A stretch of 17,039 bases of DNA from positions 1-17,039 of the forward strand of contig CAAEAB010000169.1 in assembly GCA_900753685.1 (NCBI GenBank). The letters run 5' to 3'. The DNA is from Lachnospiraceae bacterium (GTDB lineage: Bacteria; Bacillota; Clostridia; Lachnospirales; Lachnospiraceae). The position numbers were made by a program, and so were the translations under genes. The notes under the pieces are model-generated. The model saw only the letters and a program-made list of their open reading frames with translations. It did not search any database and was not told the DNA's origin. The stretch's first letter is position 1, and each line of letters starts with the position of its first letter. Below are positions 1 to 7,174 of this stretch, in pieces.

Positions 1-1
1 C

Positions 2-1426
2 AATGAAACAGAAGCGCCGGAGGCGGCCTCCGCGCTGACCGCTCATGCCATCGAAACCCTGTCCAGCGAATACTATAAAACCATTATCAACAACGATGTT
101 AAAAAACTCTTAAAGCAACTCGCCACCGAAACAAATCTGACAGATAAAGAACGGACAATTCTCAAAGACCTGCAAAAGCAATATGACAGCTTAGAACCGA
201 TTCCTCCGGTCAAATACCAGGCATATCAGGGACTTATAGCCAGAGCCCCGGCTATCTGGGCCAAAGCAAAAGCTTCTGACGACTACCGTATGTTCGCCCC
301 CACATTAAAGGAAATCATTGAATATCAAAAAGAATTTATCGATTACCGGCTCAAAGCCTCCAAGGGAAAACGGCTCCCCTACGATCTGCTGTTAGACGAC
401 TACGAAGAGGGCTTCACCATGCAGAAATTGGATGTTTTTTTTGAAATGTTAAAAGAAGAAATCATTCCTCTGATTCAAATGGTCAATGAAAAAAAAGACA
501 AAATCGATAAGAGCTACAATTACCGTGATTACCCTCTTAATTTGCAGAAAGAATTTAACAGGAAGCTGGCAAAACATTTGGGCTTTGATTTTAAACGAGG
601 CGTTATAAAAGAAAGCGTCCATCCTTTTACTACAAATCTGCATAATAAAGACGTCCGCATCACAACAGCTTATCATGAAAACAATCTGGAAAGCGCCATT
701 TTTTCCACCATTCATGAGAGCGGTCACGCATTATACGAAATGCACATTGGCGATGAGCTGACAGCAACCCCCGCCGGCGGCGGCGCCTCCATGGGAATGC
801 ACGAAGGCCAGTCCCGTCTCTTCGAAAATAATTTTGGACGGAGCCGTGACTTTTGGGTTCCGCTTTTCCAGGATTTAAAGGATATCTTTCCGGAATCTCT
901 GGCCGACACAGACCTGGATACATTTATTCTCGGCATCAATAAATCCGCGCCCGGACTGATTCGCACCGAATCCGATGAGCTGACCTATTCTCTTCATATT
1001 ATTATACGTTACGAAATTGAGAAAATGATTTTCGAAAAAAATGCAGACATCGACAAGCTGCCGGACATATGGAACAAAAAATACAAAGAATATCTCGGAG
1101 TCACTCCCAAAAACGCCTCGGAAGGTATATTGCAGGATATCCACTGGGCCTGCGGTAATTTCGGCTATTTCCCCTCCTACGCCCTGGGAAATGCCATTGC
1201 CGCCCAAATTTACGCCCATTTAAAACAGGTTATGCCATTGGATGATTATCTGAAATCCGGAAATTTCCAGCCAATTAACGAGTACCTGAAAGACCACATT
1301 CACCGTTTCGGCAAGACAAAAACAACCAATGAAATTCTTCGGGACATGATGGGTGAAGACTTTAATCCTCAGTACTATATCGATTATCTAAAAGAAAAAT
1401 ACGAAACATTATATAGATATTTATAA
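2..1426 (+). CDS. M32 family metallocarboxypeptidase (carboxypeptidase Taq type), 5'-truncated by the window edge
   Basis: This is a zinc carboxypeptidase of peptidase family M32, a cytoplasmic enzyme that removes C-terminal residues from peptides. The reading frame is open from base 2 with no start codon before an internal ATG at 290, and the residues before that ATG fit the family, so the gene begins outside the window. The visible 474 residues compare with about 500 for the family, so roughly 25 are missing. The zinc motif HESGH is at bases 713-727, inside TIHESGHALYE. Downstream come the family blocks MHEGQSRLFENNFGRS, ESDELTYSLHI and DIHWACGNFGYFPSYALGN. The stop is followed at once by a hairpin shared with the convergent operon. 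Family membership is very likely; substrate preference cannot be read from the sequence. Confidence 0.93.
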   Translation, partial: NETEAPEAASALTAHAIETLSSEYYKTIINNDVKKLLKQLATETNLTDKERTILKDLQKQYDSLEPIPPVKYQAYQGLIARAPAIWAKAKASDDYRMFAPTLKEIIEYQKEFIDYRLKASKGKRLPYDLLLDDYEEGFTMQKLDVFFEMLKEEIIPLIQMVNEKKDKIDKSYNYRDYPLNLQKEFNRKLAKHLGFDFKRGVIKESVHPFTTNLHNKDVRITTAYHENNLESAIFSTIHESGHALYEMHIGDELTATPAGGGASMGMHEGQSRLFENNFGRSRDFWVPLFQDLKDIFPESLADTDLDTFILGINKSAPGLIRTESDELTYSLHIIIRYEIEKMIFEKNADIDKLPDIWNKKYKEYLGVTPKNASEGILQDIHWACGNFGYFPSYALGNAIAAQIYAHLKQVMPLDDYLKSGNFQPINEYLKDHIHRFGKTKTTNEILRDMMGEDFNPQYYIDYLKEKYETLYRYL

Positions 1427-1464
1427 AAAATAGGGGATAGACCGGACACAATCGTCTATCCCCC
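1425..1464 (-). terminator. Rho-independent terminator at the end of the riboflavin operon, possibly bidirectional
   Basis: A perfect 10-bp stem (GGGGATAGAC at 1433-1442 with GTCTATCCCC at 1454-1463) encloses an 11-nt loop. Read on the minus strand it is followed by TATTTTTTAT, a good terminator tail for the operon ending with the alcohol dehydrogenase. Read on the plus strand the tail is only CTTATAC, so termination of the M32 gene would be weaker. It is the only structure in the 58-nt gap between the two convergent genes. Confidence 0.85.
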
Positions 1465-1484
1465 TTATACATCTATTCTTCCAA

Positions 1485-2600
1485 TCAATATAACGCTTTA
1501 TAAATTCCAAGTACCGTTTCCCGATTAAGCGCCGTATAGTTGTTTGCCGTTAAGCGGCCTTGTTTTTCTATAACAATATCAGTAAATTCTTCCAAATCAC
1601 TTTCTTTAACGCCATAAGCCCGAAGCGGCTGTTTTTTTAGCAATTGATTCAAAAGGTCATCCAAAGCGTCATAGGCTTTGTTTTCCGGACAGCCCAGAAT
1701 TCCGGAAATTAACCGATTCAAATCCCGAATAGCTCCCACTGGCTGAAGACGCTGGTAAGTTTTATAAACCTCTGTCAGCAGCACATAATTGGCTTCGCCG
1801 TGAGGCACATGGTATACGCCGCCCAAAGGCGCGCTCATGGCATGGACGGCCGCACAGCCCGCATTGCCAAAAGCAATTCCCGCATAGGTACTTGCCATAA
1901 GAAATCCCTTCATATGACTTAAGCGGGCATCCTCTCCATTGGCCGCAATGTCTTTGAAGCCGTTCAAAATCATACGAATCGCTTCTATCGAATACATTCT
2001 TGAAAAAGGACTGGCCTTTGGTGATGTAAAAGACTCAATGGCGTGAATCAGCGCATCGATGGAGCTGGTCGCAAAGAAGCGAAATGGAAGTCCCTCCAAA
2101 AGCTCCGGAATAAGAATCGCTTCATCACCAAACATGGCATCATCGGCCAGACCAAATTTCGTATTTCTTGATTCAAGCATTAGTACGCCGATATTGGTCA
2201 CTTCGCTGCCCGTACCGCAGGTTGTCGGCACAAGAATCAGTTCCTTATCCCGAACCGGCGAAATTTTTTTATCATAAAGGTCCAGCACCGGCATCATTGT
2301 TTTTAAAGCAAATAATTTTGCCACATCAAGAATAGCGCCGCCGCCGACAGCAATGACCCGTCGGTATTCATAGTCCCCCACTGCATCGTGCATTTTCTCG
2401 ACCATTGCATCACTCGGCTCACCCTGAATATACTGACGGTAATCGACCACTTTGGCTTCACCGGTTAGCCCCTCAAAATAACGTCTGTAGGTTCCTCCGC
2501 TGATAAACATCAAATCTCCTTTGATAGGATGTATCTGTTCGCAAAATTCTTTCACTGTATCGTATTGTTTAATTGTCGGCACAATGCGAAACTCCTTCAT
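1485..2600 (-). CDS. 4hbD: Iron-containing alcohol dehydrogenase, probable NAD-dependent 4-hydroxybutyrate dehydrogenase
   Basis: This is a group III (iron-containing) alcohol dehydrogenase of 371 residues. From memory, length and sequence track the Clostridium kluyveri 4-hydroxybutyrate dehydrogenase closely throughout. That enzyme interconverts succinate semialdehyde and 4-hydroxybutyrate in the succinate/4-aminobutyrate-to-butyrate route. Visible elements are the nucleotide-binding AVGGGAILDVAK (G86-88), PTTCGTGSEVTN, and the metal ligands D182 and H186 (SSIDALIHAIES), H253 (AVHAM) and H267 (PHGEANY). The ATG at 2600 lies 11 nt after the HAD stop and follows a G-rich ribosome binding site (TAGGGGGGC). 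No promoter or terminator separates it from the riboflavin genes, so it is probably the last gene of the FMN-riboswitch operon, which is an unexpected place for a fermentation enzyme. Substrate identity is inferred from remembered similarity. Confidence 0.85.
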   Translation of the reverse strand: MKEFRIVPTIKQYDTVKEFCEQIHPIKGDLMFISGGTYRRYFEGLTGEAKVVDYRQYIQGEPSDAMVEKMHDAVGDYEYRRVIAVGGGAILDVAKLFALKTMMPVLDLYDKKISPVRDKELILVPTTCGTGSEVTNIGVLMLESRNTKFGLADDAMFGDEAILIPELLEGLPFRFFATSSIDALIHAIESFTSPKASPFSRMYSIEAIRMILNGFKDIAANGEDARLSHMKGFLMASTYAGIAFGNAGCAAVHAMSAPLGGVYHVPHGEANYVLLTEVYKTYQRLQPVGAIRDLNRLISGILGCPENKAYDALDDLLNQLLKKQPLRAYGVKESDLEEFTDIVIEKQGRLTANNYTALNRETVLGIYKALY

Positions 2601-2611
2601 ACAAAGCCCCC

Positions 2612-3262
2612 CTAAAGCAATTTCTTCAAGTCCCTGATATCTTCCAGAATAATGTCGGCCGCCTCAATTTCCTTTCGCGTCCCGAAGCCGTAAGCACAGC
2701 CCGCCGTATATACTTTATGATACCGGGCCACCTCCATATCATGAAAACGATCTCCGACCACAAGATATTCCGGAGGATATTGTTCCTTTATCACATTAAA
2801 AATTTCATATTTTGGCTTTTGATCATAATCGCCGGTACAATACATATAGTCAAAATAATTTCTTAAACCGAAACATTCCGCATGCATATCCATATAAGGC
2901 CGCCCACAATTACTCAAATAAAGAACATGATACCCCCTACCTTTAAGATACTGTAAGGTCTCCAATGCTCCTTCGTAGAGCACCGCTTCTTTATTTTGAA
3001 TTTTTTCTGTCATCAGGCGACCTATTTCTCCGGCATACAACGTCTTTTTTCGTGATGAGAGTTCCGGCATGAAAGTGTCCCACATATCTTTGACACTGTA
3101 ACCGAGCCATTTTGTAATATCCGCATCCGTAAATTCCTGCTCCGGCGCATCCTTCGCCGCCACCATCTCCCGATAGACGCGACGAAACACATCCACATAA
3201 ATTTTTGTACTATTGTGGATGGTTCCGTCATAATCAAAAACAATCGTTTTAACGCCTTTCAT
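2612..3262 (-). CDS. HAD-superfamily hydrolase, candidate riboflavin-pathway phosphatase
   Basis: This is a haloacid dehalogenase-type phosphatase of 216 residues with a cap insert, like phosphoglycolate phosphatase-type enzymes. All four HAD motifs are visible: DYDGT with nucleophile D10 and acid/base D12, S117 in LYLSNCG, K149 in DQKPKYE, and the Mg-binding acids in GDRFHDME (D171, D175). The start is 5 nt downstream of the ribH stop and the next gene begins 11 nt after it, so it is transcribed with the riboflavin genes. Riboflavin synthesis needs removal of the phosphate from 5-amino-6-ribitylamino-uracil phosphate, a step done by HAD enzymes such as B. subtilis YcsE and E. coli YigB/YbjI. 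The position makes this gene a good candidate for that step, but this is inference. A generic sugar-phosphate or FMN phosphatase role is also possible. Confidence 0.85.
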   Translation of the reverse strand: MKGVKTIVFDYDGTIHNSTKIYVDVFRRVYREMVAAKDAPEQEFTDADITKWLGYSVKDMWDTFMPELSSRKKTLYAGEIGRLMTEKIQNKEAVLYEGALETLQYLKGRGYHVLYLSNCGRPYMDMHAECFGLRNYFDYMYCTGDYDQKPKYEIFNVIKEQYPPEYLVVGDRFHDMEVARYHKVYTAGCAYGFGTRKEIEAADIILEDIRDLKKLL

Positions 3263-3267
3263 ATCAA

Positions 3268-3729
3268 TTACATCTGGCGGAAAAGATTCGCCATTTCAAT
3301 AGCACTGAGCGCACAGTCATAACCTTTGTTTCCAGCTTTTGTACCGGCGCGCTCGATCGCCTGTTCAATATTATCTGTAGTAAGTACACCGAACATTACC
3401 GGCAGACCATACTGGAGAGATACGGATGCAACACCCTTGGATACTTCGGCACATACATAGTCATAATGAGATGTGGAGCCTTTAATCACAGCGCCAAGAC
3501 AAATAATCGCATCATATTTTTTGCTCTGAGCCATTCTCTGAGCAGCTACAGGGATTTCAAAAGCTCCCGGTACCCATGCAACTTCGATATCGTCATCATT
3601 CACACCATGACGAACAAGACCGTCCACAGCACCGCTGAGCAGTTTGGAGCCGATAAATTCATTAAAACGTGCAACGATAATTCCTACTTTTAATCCTTCC
3701 GCAACCAGTCTTCCTTCAAATGTTTTCAT
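3268..3729 (-). CDS. ribH: 6,7-dimethyl-8-ribityllumazine synthase
   Basis: This enzyme condenses 5-amino-6-ribitylaminouracil with 3,4-dihydroxy-2-butanone 4-phosphate to lumazine, the penultimate step of riboflavin synthesis. In most bacteria it forms 60-mer or pentamer shells. The 153 residues are full length for the family. Recognisable blocks are the N-terminal [16 protein letters not shown] (55-60 is GAFEIP), and [17 protein letters not shown], where H88 is the catalytic histidine and keeps the usual numbering. A strong AAGGAGG lies ahead of the ATG at 3729. The gene follows ribBA by 13 nt and precedes the HAD phosphatase by 5 nt. Confidence 0.98.
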   Translation of the reverse strand: MKTFEGRLVAEGLKVGIIVARFNEFIGSKLLSGAVDGLVRHGVNDDDIEVAWVPGAFEIPVAAQRMAQSKKYDAIICLGAVIKGSTSHYDYVCAEVSKGVASVSLQYGLPVMFGVLTTDNIEQAIERAGTKAGNKGYDCALSAIEMANLFRQM

Positions 3730-3742
3730 TGTTATATCCTCC

Positions 3743-4954
3743 TTATTTGTATGTCAGCCAATGGCCCATTTTTTCCTGTTTTGTTTTTAAATAAAATGCG
3801 TCGTCTTTGCCCAGTTCCATCTGAATCGGCACACGCTCAACGATGGAAAGTCCATATCCCTCAAGTCCGTAAACCTTTTCCGGATTGTTCGTCATAAGAC
3901 GCATTTCTTTAATACCCAAGTCAACTAAAATCTGCGTACCTATAGTATAGTCGCGCATATCCGCCGGGAAGCCCAGCTTGATATTCGCTTCAATAGTATC
4001 ATATCCCTGATCCTGAAGCTCATAAGCACGGATTTTGTTAATCAAACCAATACCGCGGCCTTCCTGGCGCATGTAAAGAAGCACACCTCGGCCTTCGGCA
4101 GCAATCCGTTTCATAGCCGCATCGTACTGCTGACCACAGTCACAGCGGCCGGAGCCTAAAGCATCACCGGTCAGACATTCGGAATGGACACGGCAGAGTA
4201 CCGGTTTTCCATCCCAGATATCACCTTTAACTAAGGCCACATGATGTTCGCCGTTTAATTTATTAATATATCCATAGATTTCAAAATAACCATAACGGGT
4301 CGGCATTTTAGCCTTTGCCACACACTCAACAAAGCTTTCATGGGTTTTACGGTAATGAACAAGGTCTTTCACTGTTCCGATTTTTAATCCATGCTTTTCC
4401 GCAAACTCAATGAGGTCCGGAGTCCGGGCCATCATGCCGTCCTCCTTCATAATCTCACAACAAAGTCCTACCGGCTTCAAACCGGCAGCCTTCAGCAAAT
4501 CTACCGTTGCTTCCGTATGTCCCCGGCGCTCAATGACCCCGCCGTCTCTAGCCAACAGTGGGAACATGTGTCCCGGACGGCGAAAATCCTCCGGTTTCGC
4601 GTCATCTTCAACGGTTTTCATGGCTGTAATTGAACGCTCATAGGCGGAAATACCTGTAGTCGTGCTTACATGGTCAATAGATACAGTAAATGCGGTTTCG
4701 TGATTATCCGTATTATGAACGCACATCTGATGCAGCTCCAGCTTATCCACATATTCTTTGGACATAGGCATGCAGATCAGGCCTTTGGCATAAGTTGCCA
4801 TAAAGTTTACATTGTCCAATGTGGCAAACTCTGCGGCGCAAATGATATCACCTTCATTTTCTCTGTCCTCATCATCGATAAGAACGATATTCTTGCCAGC
4901 CTTCAAATCATCTAAGATTTCTTCAATGGTACTGAATTTAAATGCTTCACTCAT
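3743..4954 (-). CDS. ribBA: Bifunctional 3,4-dihydroxy-2-butanone 4-phosphate synthase / GTP cyclohydrolase II
   Basis: This fused enzyme opens both branches of riboflavin synthesis. The N-terminal domain (about 1-205) makes dihydroxybutanone phosphate from ribulose 5-phosphate and shows the acidic metal site [10 protein letters not shown] (27-36) and [11 protein letters not shown] with H146. The C-terminal domain (about 206-403) is GTP cyclohydrolase II, with zinc ligands C260, C271 and C273 (C-x10-C-x-[19 protein letters not shown]) and [10 protein letters not shown]. The length of 403 residues is normal for RibBA, and both active sites appear intact. It starts 36 nt after ribE; GAAGGA lies 8 nt ahead of the ATG. 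Nothing in the inter-gene gap suggests a separate promoter. Confidence 0.98.
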   Translation of the reverse strand: MSEAFKFSTIEEILDDLKAGKNIVLIDDEDRENEGDIICAAEFATLDNVNFMATYAKGLICMPMSKEYVDKLELHQMCVHNTDNHETAFTVSIDHVSTTTGISAYERSITAMKTVEDDAKPEDFRRPGHMFPLLARDGGVIERRGHTEATVDLLKAAGLKPVGLCCEIMKEDGMMARTPDLIEFAEKHGLKIGTVKDLVHYRKTHESFVECVAKAKMPTRYGYFEIYGYINKLNGEHHVALVKGDIWDGKPVLCRVHSECLTGDALGSGRCDCGQQYDAAMKRIAAEGRGVLLYMRQEGRGIGLINKIRAYELQDQGYDTIEANIKLGFPADMRDYTIGTQILVDLGIKEMRLMTNNPEKVYGLEGYGLSIVERVPIQMELGKDDAFYLKTKQEKMGHWLTYK

Positions 4955-4990
4955 CCTTTAAGTCCTTCTTTCCTTGTTTAGTAAAATCGA

Positions 4991-5647
4991 TTAGATAAAA
5001 CCGTATTTTCTTAAATAATCTTCGTCTATGGTCTCTTTCACAGGATCGGGTGTCTCTTCCTGCCCCTTCAGAAGTTTCTCCACATACTTGCCAATCAGGT
5101 CGTTTTCCAGATTCACTTTATCGCCGGCATTCTTTTTCAATAATGTGGTCTCTTCTCCTGTATGAGGGATAATGGAAACCTTAAAGACTTTATCATCCAC
5201 ATAAGCCACTGTCAGGCTGATGCCGTCAATGGTTATGGAACCTTTCTCAATAATATATTTTAAAATATTGGGAGCTGCGGCAACGGTCACCCAGACCGCA
5301 TTATCCTCCCGCTCCAGAGACAGTACCTTACCGGTACCGTCCACATGGCCGCTGACAATATGTCCGCCAAGCCGGTCGCAGAGACGCAGGGCCCGTTCCA
5401 GATTCACTTTATCTCCCGGCCTTAAATCCCCAAGATTTGTTCTTCGGATAGATTCAGCCATAACATCTGCGTCAAAGGTCCCGGAGCCAAGCTTTGTCAC
5501 CGTCAGACACACGCCGTTCGTACAAATACTGTCTCCAAGTTTTGTACCTTCGAGAACCTTACTGGCCGCAATGGTCAATACGGAAGATTTCGCTCCGTGT
5601 TTCACACCCTTTAAAACACCCATTTCTTCAATAATCCCTGTAAACAC
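4991..5647 (-). CDS. ribE: Riboflavin synthase, alpha subunit (GTG start)
   Basis: This enzyme dismutates two lumazine molecules to riboflavin and 5-amino-6-ribitylaminouracil. The protein has 218 residues and two tandem lumazine-binding barrels: the first contains SICTNGVCLTV and GGHIVSGHVDG (94-104), the second SITIDGISLTV. I place the start at the GTG at 5647. This gives the canonical MFTGIIEE N-terminus and leaves 8 nt after the AAGGAAGG ribosome binding site. An in-frame GTG three codons upstream (5656) would abut that site directly. With this start the gene lies 5 nt beyond the ribD stop. Some schemes call this gene ribC. Confidence 0.96.
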   Translation of the reverse strand: MFTGIIEEMGVLKGVKHGAKSSVLTIAASKVLEGTKLGDSICTNGVCLTVTKLGSGTFDADVMAESIRRTNLGDLRPGDKVNLERALRLCDRLGGHIVSGHVDGTGKVLSLEREDNAVWVTVAAAPNILKYIIEKGSITIDGISLTVAYVDDKVFKVSIIPHTGEETTLLKKNAGDKVNLENDLIGKYVEKLLKGQEETPDPVKETIDEDYLRKYGFI

Positions 5648-5652
5648 TCTGC

Positions 5653-6783
5653 TCACCTTCCTTCTTTGATATATCCGATGATCTTCAGATCATCACCGAT
5701 AGTTTCTGCCTTCCAGTCGGAAATATGCCATGCCTGACTCAAGGTTTCAATCCCGCGGCCTTCTACCGGCGTCTTTGCACCTTCACCGCCGATAAGCACC
5801 GGCGCTATATAAAACTGCACTTTATCTACGATTCCAGCCTTTAGAGCGCCCTCCGCCAGTCTTCCGCCGCCTTCCAACAGTATACTATCTATCTTCATCT
5901 CTCCCAGCCGTTCCATAAGAGCATTCAAGTCGACATGCCCATCCTGATTCGCTGGGATTTCAATGACTTTTGCTCCCATCACTTCCAACCGCGCTTTTTT
6001 TGACGCATCGGACTTTTCCACAGAAGCTACGACCAGCGGAAATTCCTTGGCAGAAGCCGCCAGCTTAGAATTTTCAGGAATCGACAGATGACTGTCTACA
6101 ATAATCCGCACCGGCTGTTTACCCCCCGGAATTCGACAATTTAACATCGGATCATCGGCCAGTACTGTTCCGATCCCGGCCATAATCCCGGTCAGCTCAT
6201 GTCTTAAACGATGAACCTCTTCTCTGGAGGTCTCACAGGAAATCCACTGGGATTCCCCGTCGGCCGTCGCAATCTTTCCATCCAGCGACATGGCCGCCTT
6301 CAAAACGACGAAGGGACGTTTTGTCACAATATATTTCATAAAGACTTCGTTTAACGCGATGGATTCCTCTGCCAGCACTCCGGTAACGACAGGAATTCCC
6401 GCATTCCGGATTTTTTCAATCCCCCGGCCCGCCACAAGGGGATTTGGATCCAACGCACCGACAACCACCCGACCAATCTTCTTTTCCACAATCTTATCCG
6501 CACAAGGCGGTGTTTTTCCATAATGGGAACACGGCTCCAAAGTCACATACATGGTCGCACCGGTCACATCTTCTGCCGCGTTTTTAAAAGCATTCACTTC
6601 CGCATGACCTTCCCCGGCCCGGATATGATATCCTTCACCGATAATACGTCCATCCTTGACGATCACCGCTCCAACCATCGGATTCGGCGTTGTCGTTCCC
6701 CGGCCCCTGGCCGCCAGCGCCAACGCCCGTTCCATATACATTTCATCAATTTTCTTCTGTTCTTCCGGATAACCGTTCATCAT
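5653..6783 (-). CDS. ribD: Bifunctional diaminohydroxyphosphoribosylaminopyrimidine deaminase / 5-amino-6-(5-phosphoribosylamino)uracil reductase
   Basis: This enzyme catalyses the second and third steps of the GTP branch of riboflavin synthesis. The N-terminal cytidine-deaminase-like domain (about 15-145) carries the zinc site HAE (60-62) with PCSHYGKTPPC (C85 and C94). The C-terminal NADPH reductase domain (about 155-370) begins with the typical VLKAAMSLDGKIATADGESQWIS and contains SILLEGGGRLAEGAL. The 376 residues are full length. Two adjacent ATGs lie at 6783 and 6780; with AAGGAAAG just upstream, the second may be the better-spaced start. It is the first gene of the operon, about 170 nt downstream of the riboswitch-controlled terminator. 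Confidence 0.97.
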   Translation of the reverse strand: MMNGYPEEQKKIDEMYMERALALAARGRGTTTPNPMVGAVIVKDGRIIGEGYHIRAGEGHAEVNAFKNAAEDVTGATMYVTLEPCSHYGKTPPCADKIVEKKIGRVVVGALDPNPLVAGRGIEKIRNAGIPVVTGVLAEESIALNEVFMKYIVTKRPFVVLKAAMSLDGKIATADGESQWISCETSREEVHRLRHELTGIMAGIGTVLADDPMLNCRIPGGKQPVRIIVDSHLSIPENSKLAASAKEFPLVVASVEKSDASKKARLEVMGAKVIEIPANQDGHVDLNALMERLGEMKIDSILLEGGGRLAEGALKAGIVDKVQFYIAPVLIGGEGAKTPVEGRGIETLSQAWHISDWKAETIGDDLKIIGYIKEGR

Positions 6784-6954
6784 CTTTCCTTATGCCTTCC
6801 TTCCTCGGTATTTTACACGCCATTCGGGCATACCAAAAATTCACAGTAAATAAGAAAAACCACATACCGATTTCAGGGCTGTGGTTTCAATGCTCAATCC
6901 GGACACAGCTTTATTTCGCCGTTGTCTACACTCACAAGTCTTTACCACCCAGCC
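6784..6954 (-). other. Leader segment between the riboswitch terminator and ribD
   Basis: These 171 nt have no convincing coding frame. Two things stand out. An 8-bp A/U-closed hairpin (AAACCACA at 6880-6887 with TGTGGTTT at 6857-6864, then TTCTTATTT) could be a weak second pausing or termination site. Aptamer-like words at about 6890-6950 (GGTGGTAAAG, then GTCCGGAT) resemble parts of an FMN riboswitch. The segment ends with the ribD ribosome binding site. Confidence 0.5.
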
Positions 6955-6992
6955 AAAAAAACAAAAAGCTCCGGAATATATCATTCCAGAGC
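6955..6992 (-). terminator. Riboswitch expression platform: rho-independent terminator upstream of ribD
   Basis: On the minus strand GCTCTGGAAT pairs with ATTCCGGAGC (a 10-bp stem with one G-U pair, 5-nt loop), followed by TTTTTGTTTTTTT. It lies about 28 nt after the 3' end of the FMN aptamer and before ribD. That is the position expected for a transcription-attenuation platform that switches off the operon when FMN is bound. Confidence 0.88.
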
Positions 6993-7019
6993 ATAGCAAA
7001 CAAAACTGTATTCATCATT

Positions 7020-7126
7020 TACTTCTTTCATCCAGACTATACTGTCGGCTTCGGAATTTCACCGAATCGGCCTTTCGGCTCGTGGGCTTTACCACCGGTA
7101 GGGACTTTCACCCTGCCCTGAAGTAT
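7020..7126 (-). ncRNA. FMN riboswitch aptamer (RFN element)
   Basis: Read on the minus strand, the conserved RFN blocks appear in order: AGGGCAGGGTGAAAGTCCC, ACCGGTGGTAAAGCCCACGAG, a variable hairpin GCCGAAAGGC, GGTGAAATTCCGAAGCCGAC, and AGTCTGGATGAAAGAAG. The closing P1 helix is formed by TACTTC (7120-7125) and GAAGTA. Binding of FMN is expected to favour the terminator at 6955-6992 and so repress ribD-ribE-ribBA-ribH and the two genes behind them. No aptamer core position looks obviously broken. Confidence 0.96.
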
Positions 7127-7145
7127 TATTTAATTTACCTTATCT

Positions 7146-7174
7146 ATCATAATCCTTTTTATATGTAATGTCAA
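7146..7174 (-). promoter_or_regulatory. Near-consensus sigma-A promoter of the riboflavin operon
   Basis: The minus strand reads TTGACA (7169-7174), 17 nt, then TATGAT (7146-7151). The predicted transcription start is near 7139, a few bases before the aptamer. The -35 box overlaps the stop codon of the upstream 427-aa gene, and no terminator lies between them, so read-through from that gene could also enter the riboswitch. Confidence 0.8.

Noticed and set aside
449..1219. Several open frames antisense to the M32 carboxypeptidase
   Set aside because: They are shadows of a gene whose plus-strand protein carries clear family motifs; they have no ribosome binding sites and no recognisable products.
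5648..5656. Alternative ribE start at GTG 5656
   Set aside because: The ribosome binding site would abut the start codon. GTG 5647 gives the standard MFTGIIEE beginning at good spacing.
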